Shown here: positions 35,132-46,015 of the stretch, one piece after another
How positions within the stretch are numbered: position 1 is the first letter of the stretch
How the letters are laid out: each line of letters starts with the position of its first letter
Assembly: GCA_016508695.1 (NCBI GenBank)
Contig: VNKQ01000014.1
Location: forward strand, 992,001-1,056,000
Reading direction: 5' to 3'
Length of the DNA stretch: 64,000 nt
Origin: Hyphodiscus hymeniophilus
Lineage: Eukaryota; Ascomycota; Leotiomycetes; Helotiales; Hyphodiscaceae
Translations under genes and position numbers: made by a program
The notes under the pieces: generated by a model
What the model saw: only the letters and a program-made list of their open reading frames with translations
What the model was told of the DNA's origin: nothing
The model's database searches: none

Positions 35132-37225
35132 ATGAACCTCTTCGGAAAGTCCTCCAAAAAATCCAAGAAGACGACATCTACCACGAGCGACGAGGACACA
35201 CTCTCTCAACAATCAACGCGGTCGGGATCACGATCTCCACAGAAGAAATCGTCGCCTTCAAAATCCAGCAAGGCTCGAGACGACAATTACAAGTCGGAGC
35301 AAGGGCCCTCCAAATCCCACCGCAGCTCTCGAAAACCCGGGCGAAATTCGCCTCGAGACACAATCGATCCGAACGAGCACCCTCTGAATTGGCCCCCGGA
35401 GCATAGATTGTCGGTTTTATCGACCATGTCCGAACCAACTCCCATGGACATTGACTCGGAGCCTTCAAACGCTCCCTCCTCTCCCCCACCACAAGCCAAC
35501 ATGCCGGGCACTTTCGATACCCCGAAGACGAATGGCACGAAAGTTAATGGAGAAGGCCCTGCTCCTCCCCCGCACAAGACTCCTACTAGCCCTCCTGCTG
35601 CCGCTGCCCCGACTCCAGAAGACGCCGAGGCCTTCAAGACGGCAGGCAACAAGTTGTACAAGGCTGGCGACTACAAGAAGGCGATTGAAGAATACACCAA
35701 AGGTACGTCCCAGAGTGTTGCGTATGAGGAGGTTTGCTAACACCCATCATTCAGCCGTCGAAGCACAACCTTCCTCTGCTACCTATCTCAACAATCGCGC
35801 TGCCGCATACATAGGATTAGGACAATACAACAGTGCTTTGGACGATTGTGTCCGGGCAGACGAGTTAGACCCTAAGAACGCAAAGATACTCCTCCGCTTA
35901 GCCCGGGTTTACACCAATTTGGGCCGTCCACAAGATGCCCTCGACACGTATGCACGCATTCAGCCTGCTCCGTCAGCAAAAGATGTTGCTCCTGCGAAGG
36001 CAATGCTCCAACACATACAGGTAGCGGAGGACGCTCTCAAAAATGGAACCACTGGATCGATGGCACTGCACGCTCTTGATCAGGCTGAGAAATTAATGGG
36101 TCTGGGTGCTTCGAAGCCAAGGAAATGGCAATTAATGAGAGGAGAGGCATATTTAAAGATGGGAAATGTCAATGCTCTTGGCGATGCACAAAACGTTGCA
36201 ATGTCGTTACTGCGAAGCAACAATAAGGATCCTGAGGCCCTAGTCCTACGAGGAAGAGCGTTGTATTCCCAAGGAGACAACAATAAGGCCATCCAGCACT
36301 TCCGCTCCGCTCTAGAGTGTGACCCCGACTACCGAGATGCTGTCAAATACTTGCGGATGGTGCAAAAGTTAGACCGTATGAAGACGGAAGGGAATGCGGA
36401 TTACAAGGCTTCACGATGGCAAAAAGCTATTGACAAGTATACCGAGGCTCTTGAAGTGGATCCTACGAACAAGGGCACGAACTCGAAGCTACTTCAAAAC
36501 AGAGCTTTATGTCGGAATCAGCTGAAAGATTACAAAGGTGCTATTGAAGACTGCGAGCGTGCAATCTCTCTCGATCCCTCGTACACCAAAGCCAAGAAGA
36601 CAAAAGCCAATGCCCTAGGTCAATCCGGTAAATGGGAGGACGCCGTTCGTGAGCTGAAAGCGTTACAAGAACAAGAGCCAAACGACCCCACTCTTGCCAA
36701 GGACGTCCGGAATGCGGAGCTGGAGTTGAAGAAGAGCAAGCGGAAAGACTACTACAAGATTCTTGGTGTTGAAAAGGATGCGGATGAGAACCAAATCAAG
36801 AAGGCTTATAGGAAGGTCGCTCTCATCCACCACCCTGATAAGAATCCTGGCGACGATGATGCTGCGGAGCGCTTTAAGGATATCACGGAATCTTATGAGA
36901 CATTGAGTGACCCTGAGTAAGTTCTCCCTGCCTAGTATCTGCTTCTTTTTACTAAAGTCATTGAAGGAAACGCGCTCGCTATGATAGCGGTGAGGACCTT
37001 ATAGATCCGATGGAAGGATTTGGTGGTGGAGGCGGAATGGGTGGGGGCATGCAAATTGACCCAGAGATCCTTATGCAAATGTTTGGAGCCCAAATGGGTG
37101 GCGGCGGACGTGGAGGCGGAGGAGGAGGAGGTTTCCACAGCTTCGGAGGTGGAATGCCAGGTGGTATGGGTGGACGTGGTGGCCGAGCTCCTCAAGGCTT
37201 CCCAGGAGGCTTCTCTTTCCAATGA
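35132..37225 (+). CDS. TPR and J-domain co-chaperone, DNAJC7/TPR2-like
   Basis: Exons 35132-35702, 35755-36916 and 36967-37225 give 663 residues; the introns are 52 and 50 nt with CTAAC/CTAAAG branch sites. An N-terminal ~160-residue Ser/Lys/Pro-rich disordered segment precedes tandem TPR repeats (first at FKTAGNKLYKAGDYKKAIEEYTK, others at YLNNRAAAYIGLGQ, ALVLRGRALYSQGD and KLLQNRALCRNQLKD). Near the C-terminus lies a J domain (DYYKILGVEKDADENQIKKAY) with the HPD motif at residue 550. A Gly/Met-rich tail ends the protein. Animal DNAJC7 passes clients between Hsp70 and Hsp90: TPRs bind chaperone C-termini and HPD stimulates Hsp70 ATPase. That role is inferred from identical architecture. The long N-terminal extension is unlike animal DNAJC7. 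Confidence 0.92.
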
Positions 37226-37895
37226 CAAGAATCCGATGAGCGGAGTCCACGAGACGACGAAAGCCACAGTTACCATAGGAAGAGCGGTTGGCCAAGAGAA
37301 GAGAGGTTCGAGAACCAATTATCAGCTCACCATCTTCAATGGGCTCGTAAGCTGGGTATGGGACTCCTACTCGCAGTCGTTTTCGTTCCATTGGATCTCT
37401 TGGCAGCATTGCTCGTCATGGGAATCGGACTTGTATTGTTGCATGAAGTAGTTTTGTATCTTCGCCGGAGATTGGCGCCATAGAATGGAAGGGAGGGTAG
37501 ATCTCATTGCAGGAGTTAGTCAGTTCATCTCTTCCATCTGAGAAGATCATACATTGGCCATGAAGGAAGACATTTCAAATTCATTAAATGGCCTAGAGAG
37601 TAGTAACTGTGGTTACTTTATTTTCGATTATGTGAAAAGAGGATAGCCTTGAAAGTATTGACGCATTGTTCAGCAATTTTCTCTAGTGAACAATCAACTA
37701 TCGACTACTCCATAGAAAGTTTGACTGCCTTAACTACTGTTCGGAAAGAAGTGATCTTTTGGAGGCTACAAAAGGTCAATGCGCGTAAGCAGCCACAAGA
37801 GGCTGAGAATTTGAGAGCCCCTCCAACAACATCATGACCACCACATAACGAATGCCAACCAGGTCATTTGAAAATGATCAACGATTGTATTCAAG
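37226..37895. other. Intergenic
   Basis: This is the 3' UTR of the co-chaperone gene and promoter of the MFS gene. No coding segment or RNA gene is seen. Confidence 0.6.
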
Positions 37896-39706
37896 ATGTT
37901 CTCCGTATCCAAGTTTCTGCCATTCGCGTCATCTACGACAACGGCGCAGGCATTCGCATACCTCTTCGCCGTATGTCTATTCTCGATATCCTTCCTGGTA
38001 TTCCTCAACAGTAGCGTATCTTTCGTTATAACGGATCTTATTGGGATCAAGGATTCAGTTGGAGACCTTGTTGGTACACTGGGATTTGTGGATGAGCTTG
38101 TTGCTCTGTTTGCATGCCCTCTATGGGGCATTATCAGTGATAGACTTGGTGTACGGATTGTTTGTGTGTTGGGATACACGATTGTGGGACTGGCGTTGGT
38201 ACTATTCGTGCAGGCTAGGAATGTTTATCCTCAGCTGTTGCTGGTCAGAGTATTCTTCAGTATTGGAGGTGCTGCGACGTGAGTATTGCCTGCAAAGTGG
38301 CGAGAGCATCGCTGACTGCGTGAAGAGCAACAATGGTCACCGCGATCCTACCATCTATGACCGGCAATCGACAAGACGATACAAGTAGCGAAGCCGCAGG
38401 GCCTCTACCTAGAAACATCCGTGATAGCTTTGCACCATCTGTCGATTCGCAAATTACAATTACACCTACAAATTATAATGGGAGGGCGAAGCCTCCATAC
38501 GCCAATGGACGAAACAAGTCCGAGGCGAAGTCATCATCAAGTCCACCTCGATTGGCTGGTTTAGTCGGGGTCTTCACTGGGTGCGGTGCTCTGGTTGCAC
38601 TCGCACTTTTTCTTCCTCTGCCCTCGCACTTCTCTAATATAAAGGGAATAACTCAAGGGCAGGCGGTGGCAGATAGCTTCTATGTTGTCGGCGCGATATC
38701 GCTCTTTGTAGCCTGCTTCTGCTTCTTCGGACTCCGAGGGTTGCAGGGAGAAGAGGGCAAAGGTTGGCGTCTACTACTAGGTAGATTTACTTCGCAAGGG
38801 TATCAGGCAGCACCGCAATCAGAAGATGAAGAAGTCGCGGACGCGCCCAGAGCTCCCTTCCTGCCGTACTGGAAGCTTCTGTTCGACTCTACAGCACTAG
38901 GGCTCAGTGATGCTCAGATTGGCCTGGGATACCTAGGAGGTTTTGTAGCTCGAGCCTCTTCGGTTGGTATCTCACTGTTCATTCCACTCTACGTGAATGC
39001 CTATTTCATTAGAAACGGATTTTGTACAGGCTCTCCAAATGACCCATCGCCAGAGCTCAAGAAAGAGTGTAGAGCAGCGTATGTTCTGGCTGCTGAGCTG
39101 ACAGGAGTTTCACAACTGATTGCTCTTCTTTGTGCGCCTATATTTGGATATCTTTCAGACCGCTACCGCAGATTCAATGTTCCACTCCTTGCAGCAAGCG
39201 TATGTGGGATCATTGGTTATACGGCATTTGCGAGGCTTGTCAGTCCAGAGCCCAAAGATGTCAAGGGCAGAGGAGGGAGTCCAGTGGTGTTCCTATATGT
39301 TGCTCTCATCGGTATAAGTCAAATTGGAGCCATTGTATGCAGTCTCGGTCTCCTGGGTCGAGGCGTCCTCGGTGCTGAAGGAGGTTACAATCTCTCATCT
39401 CAACTTGAAGGTGCTTCTACTCGCGCCCAAAGTACGATCACAGGGGAGAATACTGCGCTTGTACCCTCCACGACATCATATGCGCCTTCCTCATCAAGAA
39501 GCCACCTCAAGGGTTCCATCGCTGGCGTCTACTCTCTTTCGGGTGGAGCTGCGATTCTGATTCTTACCAAAGTGGGCGGGTTGCTCTTCGACAGCGAACC
39601 GGGTGCGCCATTTTATCTCATGTCCGGATTCAACGCCATTCTGTTGGTTGTGGGTATCGGCGCTGGTGTTTATCGAGAAATGGTGAGTCGAAAACGGAGT
39701 TCTTGA
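37896..39706 (+). CDS. Major facilitator superfamily transporter
   Basis: Exons 37896-38278 and 38326-39706 (47-nt intron) give 587 residues. Hydrophobic segments include AYLFAVCLFSISFLVFLNSS, FVDELVALFACPLWGIISDRLGVRIV (an MFS motif A-like loop, GxxSDRxG), and a second GYLSDRYRRFNVP loop at the start of the second half. A ~70-residue Ser/Asn-rich polar loop lies between membrane halves and a smaller one near the end. The symmetry of the two GxxSDR loops supports the classic two-bundle fold. I cannot assign a substrate. The gene resembles widespread fungal MFS proteins of unknown cargo. It stands alone, with no biosynthetic gene beside it. Confidence 0.87.
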
Positions 39707-40371
39707 TATCTCGGTCGCAGCAGAGACTACAATCTTGTGTGGTGTAGGTACCACTAGTCAGGACTACTAGTAGGAATTCTCGCATTCATGCGTCAAACAC
39801 TTCACATGGGGATTACACTACCTTATGGAGCAATCAATGTGCATCCCTGCGTCGAGCGACGCATCCCGTGACGAGGCAAACCATCGGTACTTTGAATATT
39901 ATTGGTTATGAAAATCTAAATCCATGCAAATGTTCCTTACTGATGTATCAACCATGTTCTGGGACCAGTTTTGAACAGTCCAAGCCCCGGCTACTCCATA
40001 ATTACCATGGTCGTCGCCGTTGCGCCTGAATTTAGAGGGCGCCTCTTTGTAACAGGGCTTCTTGACCTACAGTACCACCGCCAGCTGTTGTGTCGAAGCT
40101 GACGGGAACAGTTGAGTTGGGGGAGAATTAGTAAAAATAGTAGTGGAATGTTAATAGCAAAAACGTGGTTCGTTTTGTGACAGGGGGCAGCTTTGGACTC
40201 ACGTGTAGGCAGGACTTGGATCAAAGAAAATCATGTTCAATTTAGTAATACTTTACGACCTTTCGGTAACCTCCCAGCAAACAAAGAAAAACATCACAAT
40301 AGCCTCCCAAACGCAATATGTCAATGAGAAGTAAGTAAGGGGAATAAGCTATTATCCGAACCTGCGGAGCT
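39707..40371. other. Convergent intergenic region
   Basis: This lies between the 3' ends of the MFS gene and the PHD-finger gene. A further 3' exon of the PHD gene could start here (see that entry); otherwise nothing is seen. Confidence 0.5.
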
Positions 40372-41841
40372 TTACTCACCTCGATTCTTTTTCGACTTCT
40401 CAATCCTTTCTCTGATAGCTCTTCGGTCGGCTTGCACCTCTTCAAAGGGACGGGTTGGACGGCGCGTTCGTGGTGCGCTCTGAGGGGGCACAGTCGGCTT
40501 GCCCTTCTTTGCTTCGGGGCGGCACCGTCTGCAGAACCACCGTCCAGCGGGGATGTAATTGATGGCATAGCAATGCTGGTGGAAGCCAGGATCGCAGCTG
40601 TCACAGAGGACCATTACGTTCCATGAGGGTGAGTGGCCTTCTTTGCAGATCTCGCACAGCTGAGGGTCGGTTTCATCCAAGCCATCATCATCATCATCAC
40701 CATCATCCTCTGAGCTGGAGTCAGAGGGTTCTGATTGAGTGGACTCCGTTTCTTCCTCTTCCTCTTCCTCTTCCTCTTCGTCAGAGTGCCCAGATGCTTT
40801 CTTGTGGCGATGAGCCGTACTTGTCTTCGTCGTTGATCGTTCTGACTTTGACGATTCTCCCTTATGTTTGCTTGCCTGATGGCGTTCTAGATGCGCCAGT
40901 GAATGGAGAAGTTCTTGACAGGTTGGGCATCTGTAGCAATCCTCATGCATCGCTTTGTAGTGTCTTGCCGCGGGACCATATGTTCTGTAACGTCTAGGGC
41001 ATCGAGGGAACGCACACCTATATGGTTTGTCAGATTTATCTCCGTCCTTTAGAGGAAGGACTCTTTCGTTGTGCTTGTGTTTAGGACGAACTTTCCGATC
41101 TTTCCCAGTATCCACCACTATAGTGTCTGAATCGGTCTGGTGTTCCGCATCTTCCTCGGAATCTTCGTCGGAGATTTCTATGGGTTCACGGTCGTCGTCG
41201 TTTTCCAGGCTCGGATCGACAGGCAATGCGGCTGGATTTCTCGAGGGTGCTGCTATATTTCCCATCGTTGTGGGTGCGGCATTTCTGTAAGGCAAGTTGC
41301 TGAAGAAGCCACCAGTTTGTGGCTGGGAGTACTCGGGCATATGAGTTGGTGCTGTTGGTGCTGTTGGTGCTGCATATTTCAAAGTTTGGTTTGGGAAACC
41401 GCTTCCCTCGGGTACGTTGCTACCGGTAGGGAGATGAGATGATTCTATCATCTGCATGTTCACCCCTTGTGGGTAAGCCTCGGTTTGCTCGCGACTATGG
41501 AGTGACTCTGATCCGTCGTTTTGCGGATCGAAAAAAGAGTTCAGATCCTGGTGAGTGTTCTCGGCGTTCTGGCTAGGCTGTGTGTAACAGCTCTCAGGGA
41601 TATCAGGTAGTCCAGCTAGCTGAGTACCATTTGTTGGGGTGGAGTCGGAGCTTGGTGCATTCATCTGAAGACTAGATGTTCCTGCCGTTTGAATGGCAGA
41701 ATAGTCATCTGCATGAGTTCTTCTGTAGTATATGAAAGCACAGTCTCTGCACTCACCTGGAACAGGAAAGAGAGGATGCGCAGGACAAGTATTCTCGTTG
41801 CTCTCGTCAGCTGGGAAATCGAAGAATTCCGGGAAAGACAT
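40372..41841 (-). CDS. C2H2-plus-PHD-finger nuclear protein
   Basis: Read as one exon, this encodes 489 residues from ATG 41841 (MSFPEFFDFPADESNEN). The first half is polar and low-complexity, with a short CPAHP...CRDC cysteine cluster near the start. Two C2H2 fingers follow (CAFPRCPRRYRTYGPAARHYKAMH and CPTCQELLHSLAHLERHQASKH), then a Glu/Asp run encoded by CTTCCT and CAT repeats, and a C4HC3 PHD finger (CEICKEGHSPSWNVMVLCDSCDPGFHQHCY...WFCRRC). PHD fingers commonly read histone H3 tails, so a chromatin role is inferred. The frame ends in GGTGAGTAA, whose GTGAGT (40379-40374) is also a perfect splice donor, so the true C-terminus may lie in another exon downstream. I could not settle that exon. 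Confidence 0.82.
   Translation of the reverse strand: MSFPEFFDFPADESNENTCPAHPLFPVPGECRDCAFIYYRRTHADDYSAIQTAGTSSLQMNAPSSDSTPTNGTQLAGLPDIPESCYTQPSQNAENTHQDLNSFFDPQNDGSESLHSREQTEAYPQGVNMQMIESSHLPTGSNVPEGSGFPNQTLKYAAPTAPTAPTHMPEYSQPQTGGFFSNLPYRNAAPTTMGNIAAPSRNPAALPVDPSLENDDDREPIEISDEDSEEDAEHQTDSDTIVVDTGKDRKVRPKHKHNERVLPLKDGDKSDKPYRCAFPRCPRRYRTYGPAARHYKAMHEDCYRCPTCQELLHSLAHLERHQASKHKGESSKSERSTTKTSTAHRHKKASGHSDEEEEEEEEEETESTQSEPSDSSSEDDGDDDDDGLDETDPQLCEICKEGHSPSWNVMVLCDSCDPGFHQHCYAINYIPAGRWFCRRCRPEAKKGKPTVPPQSAPRTRRPTRPFEEVQADRRAIRERIEKSKKNRGE
40683..40707. repeat. CAT-type trinucleotide run
   Basis: An imperfect CAT/CAC run in the PHD-finger gene encodes part of its Asp-rich stretch on the minus strand. 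Confidence 0.75.
40751..40780. repeat. TCTTCC hexamer repeat (5 units)
   Basis: Four perfect units and one variant encode a poly-glutamate run of the PHD-finger protein on the minus strand. Confidence 0.8.
41346..41372. repeat. Three perfect 9-bp repeats (TTGGTGCTG)
   Basis: Three identical units in tandem encode a repeated Ala-Pro-Thr tripeptide in the PHD-finger protein. Confidence 0.85.
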
Positions 41842-42451
41842 AGTGGTTGATTTGGAGTCGACTGATATCGTCAAGTTCTCAACATCCAGTTTGAATTATC
41901 AATCAAAGCACGTTTGAGAAGATAACTTCAAGAGAAGCAAGATCACTGGTGGCTCAACCATCAGCTCGACTACTCGTCTAATATACTGATTCGATTACAT
42001 TTGTTACTGCTTTGAACGACTACCTCTTGGCACTGTGCTGGCAGAACAATGCATTAGGCTCTCATATCTGGCTTTCATGCGTTCACAATGTATGATTGTT
42101 CAAACATACGGTAGAAGAAGATTATGGAATTTTGTTCTCCGAACTTATTGTTCTCCCATTGTTCCTTTATCCTCCTCTTCAAGGTCCCTTAATGCTCCTG
42201 TTGAACAACGAGATACTCATCAAGCAAAGATCCATCTCCTTTGTATAGCTTACTGTTCTCTCCCAAAGCCCTTTGATTGTACCACGCTCCGGTCGTCTGT
42301 TCTGAAGACAAAGCGGGACTGAAGCACATCACACCATCTAATCTAGTTACTTTCCAGATCCGAACAAAGCAATTCCAGAACCTAGAATAGTGCTACAACT
42401 CAATTACCATTATATGGCTCGTATCCACTCTACTGTACATCCAATTCCTCC
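41842..42451. promoter_or_regulatory. Divergent promoter region, PHD-finger gene / orphan gene
   Basis: About 610 bp lies between two outward-facing start codons. No coding content and no named element are recognised. Confidence 0.5.
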
Positions 42452-42976
42452 ATGGATACCATACGCACCCTCTCGAGACATAATACAATGCCTCAAAAGC
42501 TCTCCTCTAATGCACCAATAGAGCTGCAACCCACCCCATCATCCCAGCCTGCTGCCGGCACCTGTTCCACAGCAACCCAGATCCCAACGCCAAACAGAGC
42601 CAGCCTTTACCCAGCACCCCTCTTCTCAACCCCATCCAATCACCAAGCCAACACCTCAAAGCAGCTCTCCAATATCCACGAGCCGATCACACTTGAGCAG
42701 ACTCAACGGCGTGAGGAGTACCTAATTACGCAGTACACATCTGTACTCGAAGCTCTTGAGGGGAAATATCTTGAGATTAGAAATAAGTGTATGGAAACTT
42801 TGCAGGGATCCTTTGAGGAGACGGTGTTGAACGCTGTTATGGAGTGTCTGCGGGAGGCTATGAGGGAGAATGAGAGGCTGGTGAATAATGGCAGACATGA
42901 TCTTTGGGCTGTTTTTGAGTTGGGTGGTGCTAAGGGAGGTTATGAGGTGGAGAAGGTTGAAAGACCGACTGAGTAA
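42452..42976 (+). CDS. Small unrecognised protein with helical C-terminal half
   Basis: An uninterrupted frame from ATG 42452 encodes 174 residues. The first ~85 residues are Pro/Ser/Thr-rich and look disordered. The second half is charged and helix-prone (TLEQTQRREEYLITQYTSVL, then NAVMECLREAMRENERLV), with heptad-like leucine spacing that suggests a coiled coil. I recognise no family. The switch from low-complexity to well-formed amphipathic sequence within one frame, the lack of introns and the clean start make a real gene more likely than a chance frame. The role is unknown. Confidence 0.6.
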   Translation: MDTIRTLSRHNTMPQKLSSNAPIELQPTPSSQPAAGTCSTATQIPTPNRASLYPAPLFSTPSNHQANTSKQLSNIHEPITLEQTQRREEYLITQYTSVLEALEGKYLEIRNKCMETLQGSFEETVLNAVMECLREAMRENERLVNNGRHDLWAVFELGGAKGGYEVEKVERPTE

Positions 42977-43540
42977 TACCAGGTAGTAAGATACGAGTCT
43001 CTCGAGAAATGGTGGGGAGAGACCGAATTAATTACAGTACCTTAGTCTACAATACCTAAGCGCTGAAATTTCTCGAGCGAATCGACTTGGTAAAAACTAT
43101 TTTATTGATAAAAGGAGAGAAACTTCTCTTTTTTGCTAGCCTGTAAAATATGAATGTCTCGGAATTCTGCAAGGCATCCTCAATACTTGGTGTTCTCCAA
43201 GTTATCTATTCTCGCCAAGCTTGTTTCGGGAACTGGGAGGCATTCCTCCCCTCCAGATTCCAGAACCACCCCCCCTTTCCTCTTGAATTGTGTTTCATCT
43301 TGTTGTACTATTTACAAGAAGCAATGCTGATTCTAAGCAAGTGATTCATCAAAGTCTTTGAGTGATTAGGCTCTTGTCGTCTAAGTTCTGCGATTTCGAG
43401 CGGAGATCATACACTAATCCATTATGAATGGGAAAACACAGACTCAGACAAATGTTTCTTAATTCTATTTTTCTATTACTACAATCTATTACTATCAGCG
43501 CTATTTTTAGTCTCATGCCATAATCTGTCATTCTAAAATC
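42977..43540. other. Convergent intergenic region
   Basis: Presumed 3' UTRs of the orphan gene and the 14-TM MFS gene. Nothing else is seen. Confidence 0.6.
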
Positions 43541-45469
43541 CTATTTACTCAACTTCTTCTCCTTCATATAAAAGGTCGCAACCAGCGACAGAACCACAAA
43601 GCCAATATTCAATCCAAAAGTGGCACTCGTAGCATGCTGATAACACTTCCTCACGATATCCCTCGTATGTGGTTCTAATTCCTTGATAAAGTCCAAGCTC
43701 TGCCTCACCCGATCCACAATCTTGTCCGCTTCTTTCCCACTTTCTAGATTATCCCGCAACTGCGTCCTCAAACTCTGCTGGATGACAGTAGCGGACATAC
43801 TGACACCCACCACACTACCTAAGGATCGGAAGAGGTATGTACAGGCTGTGGCTACAGCCTGGTCTTTGGGATCAGCATTGGCGATCACACTGATGAGCGT
43901 TGTGGTGATGGTTGAGCCGCCCCCGAAGGCGGAGATGCAGAGACCGAGGACGAGGCCGGGTGGCCAGTCAAAGACGAGACCGGAGCATAGAAATATTATG
44001 ATGCAGCCTAGCAGTTGGATTGCGGTGGAAAGGATGGTAAGCCAGTAGTATTTCCCGGTCCTTTGCATGACTTTACCGCCGAAGAGTGAGCCGCTGACTT
44101 GGAAAATCAAGGGCGGGATGAAGCGTACACCGGCTTGTGTGGCGGAGAGGCCGTGGACAGCTTGGAAAACGAGAGGGAGATAGAACAAGATACCCATAAA
44201 TCCAGCCAATCCCCAAAAGTTGACAAAGTAGCTTGCAAACAGAGAGCGGTCGAAGATAATGTGGCCTGGGGCGAAGGGGTGGGATGCGACTTTCATCTCG
44301 ACAAAGAGGAAGATCGCGAATATGGGTATCGAAAGGCTGCAGCAGATAATAGTCAATGTGTCAGACCAGGCAATGTTACTACCTCGATCAAGACCTAGAA
44401 GCAGAAAGAAGACTGCGGCGATGAGCGTCAACGCTCCAAGGAAGTCGATCTTTGCCAGCTTCTCCAGCCAGTGTGAATCATCCTGTTTCGGAGGATGCAG
44501 AATGAAATAGACCGATATTGATGCCAGAAGACATAAAGGGAATTGTCCCAGGAACGCCCTACAATCAATCAGTCTTGTTGGGAATGCGGAATAAGGGATC
44601 TACCAGCGCCAGCCAATGCTGTCCGCTAGAATTCCTCCCATTGGAGCACCCAGAGAAGCTCCAGCAGCATAGATAATATTCAAATAGCCTTGCCAAGTAC
44701 CTCGCTCCCTCAGTGGAACCACATCACTGAATAGGATGGAAACGACAGTGGTCATGCCGCCCCCTCCAATACCCTGAATAGCCCTGGCAGCAACCAACTG
44801 TTCCAAATTCTTACTCAATCCACAAAGCAGTCCCCCAATCCCAAAAACCGAATAGGCGAACAGCAAGGCCGCTTTGCGCCCAAAGATATCGCTCAATTTC
44901 CCATAAAGAGGCTGAAAACTGGTGAGCGTCAGGAAATACCTGGGTCTGTTAGTATTTCGGTGGAGTTGGGAAAGGAAAGCCAGAACGAACGCAGTAGCAA
45001 TCCAGCTCGTATTGTTCAGCGCATTCAAATCACTCCCAATCTTCCCATAACTCGTCACAACGAGGGTCTGGTCGGCTGCTGCGAGGAGAATCTAGGGGCG
45101 CATTAGTACTTATCCATAACCCATAGGCCTGTCCGTCGATGCCTGCCTTCCCCCTTCCCCTTCATTTAAATATTATCAAAGTATCTCAAGAGACGAATAT
45201 AAACATACCCCAATAGCAACAGCAGGAATCAGCATCCCTAATCTCGTGCCCTTCTCCACCTCGAACAGCGGATTCTCTTCCGGACCCCTACCGTCACAAT
45301 TCTCAACCTCCCCACTTTCCACATCAGTATCCCCATCAGCACCCTCCGCAATTGCATTCGCAACCAATGCATTCCCACTCAGTGCCGAATCAACTGCTTT
45401 ACTCGCATTTCTGACCAGGAGACTTGTTGTCTCATCTGGCTCGGAAGCTTTGCCGTTTGATGCCGCCAT
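43541..45469 (-). CDS. MFS exporter of the DHA2/Vba (14-TM) type
   Basis: Four exons (45469-45209, 45091-44991, 44939-44604, 44558-43541) join in phase to 571 residues. A polar ~75-residue N-terminus, rich in Glu and Asp, precedes the first membrane segment. Hallmarks are ILLAAADQTLVVTSYGKIGSDLN in the first helix, PLYGKLSDIFGRKAALLFAY (motif A) and ARAIQGIGGGGMTTVV. The later motif C-like stretch GTWQGYLNIIYAAGASLGAPMGGILAD is typical of drug:proton antiporters and the vacuolar basic amino acid transporters Vba1-3. The acidic N-terminus would suit a vacuolar protein, but substrate and location are inferred. Intron 2 (44990-44940, 51 nt) can be translated through without a stop. Confidence 0.92.
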
Positions 45470-46015
45470 CCCGGCTTGTTATTTATGGCGGGAGGTGGGA
45501 AAAAGGATAGTGGAACAGAGCGAGCAGGTGGAACATAGCACGAGAAGAAAAGTTGCGTTTAAGGTGCATTGCGCAACGGAGTTGTACTTGCGACCGGACC
45601 CGCAAGTATCTCTCATGGTTTGCTTCAAAGGTGGGAAGAGGAATTCGGAGCAAGCTCATATCGGGTTGAGTTTCCAGGGGCTTGATTGGACGGAGATCCG
45701 ATTATCGATAATGGGGAATGATAACTGTGTGACAACATGTGAGTCTTGAGTTGAATTGAATGGTTTCTATGAAGACTGTTTCTTTGCTTACGGTATGTCA
45801 ATAAACACCGAGCAATGGGGTTTCAAACCATCGATCATCCATTTTCGATGCTATGCACCAGTTTCTCTATTTGAGTTCCATCCCACGCTAAAGCCAACCA
45901 AAGGGACGCAATGCCACCCCAACCATGGAAGACGCCTCTATATGCATGTCTCTTATCCTTCGTCAGATACTCATCCATATCCTCTTCACCTCACATCGAT
46001 TCTCATCGTCCAAAT
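45470..46015. other. Intergenic: MFS promoter and 3' UTR of exportin-t gene
   Basis: Both flanking genes are on the minus strand. A plus-strand open frame across the MFS start is a shadow; no independent gene is supported. Confidence 0.6.

Noticed and set aside
37020..37451. Plus-strand open frame overlapping the end of the co-chaperone gene
   Set aside because: It is a shifted-frame shadow of the Gly/Met-rich tail and runs on into noncoding sequence.
41723..41756. GTGAGT...ACAG on the minus strand in the PHD-finger gene
   Set aside because: 34 nt is too short for a spliceosomal intron, and removal would break the frame.
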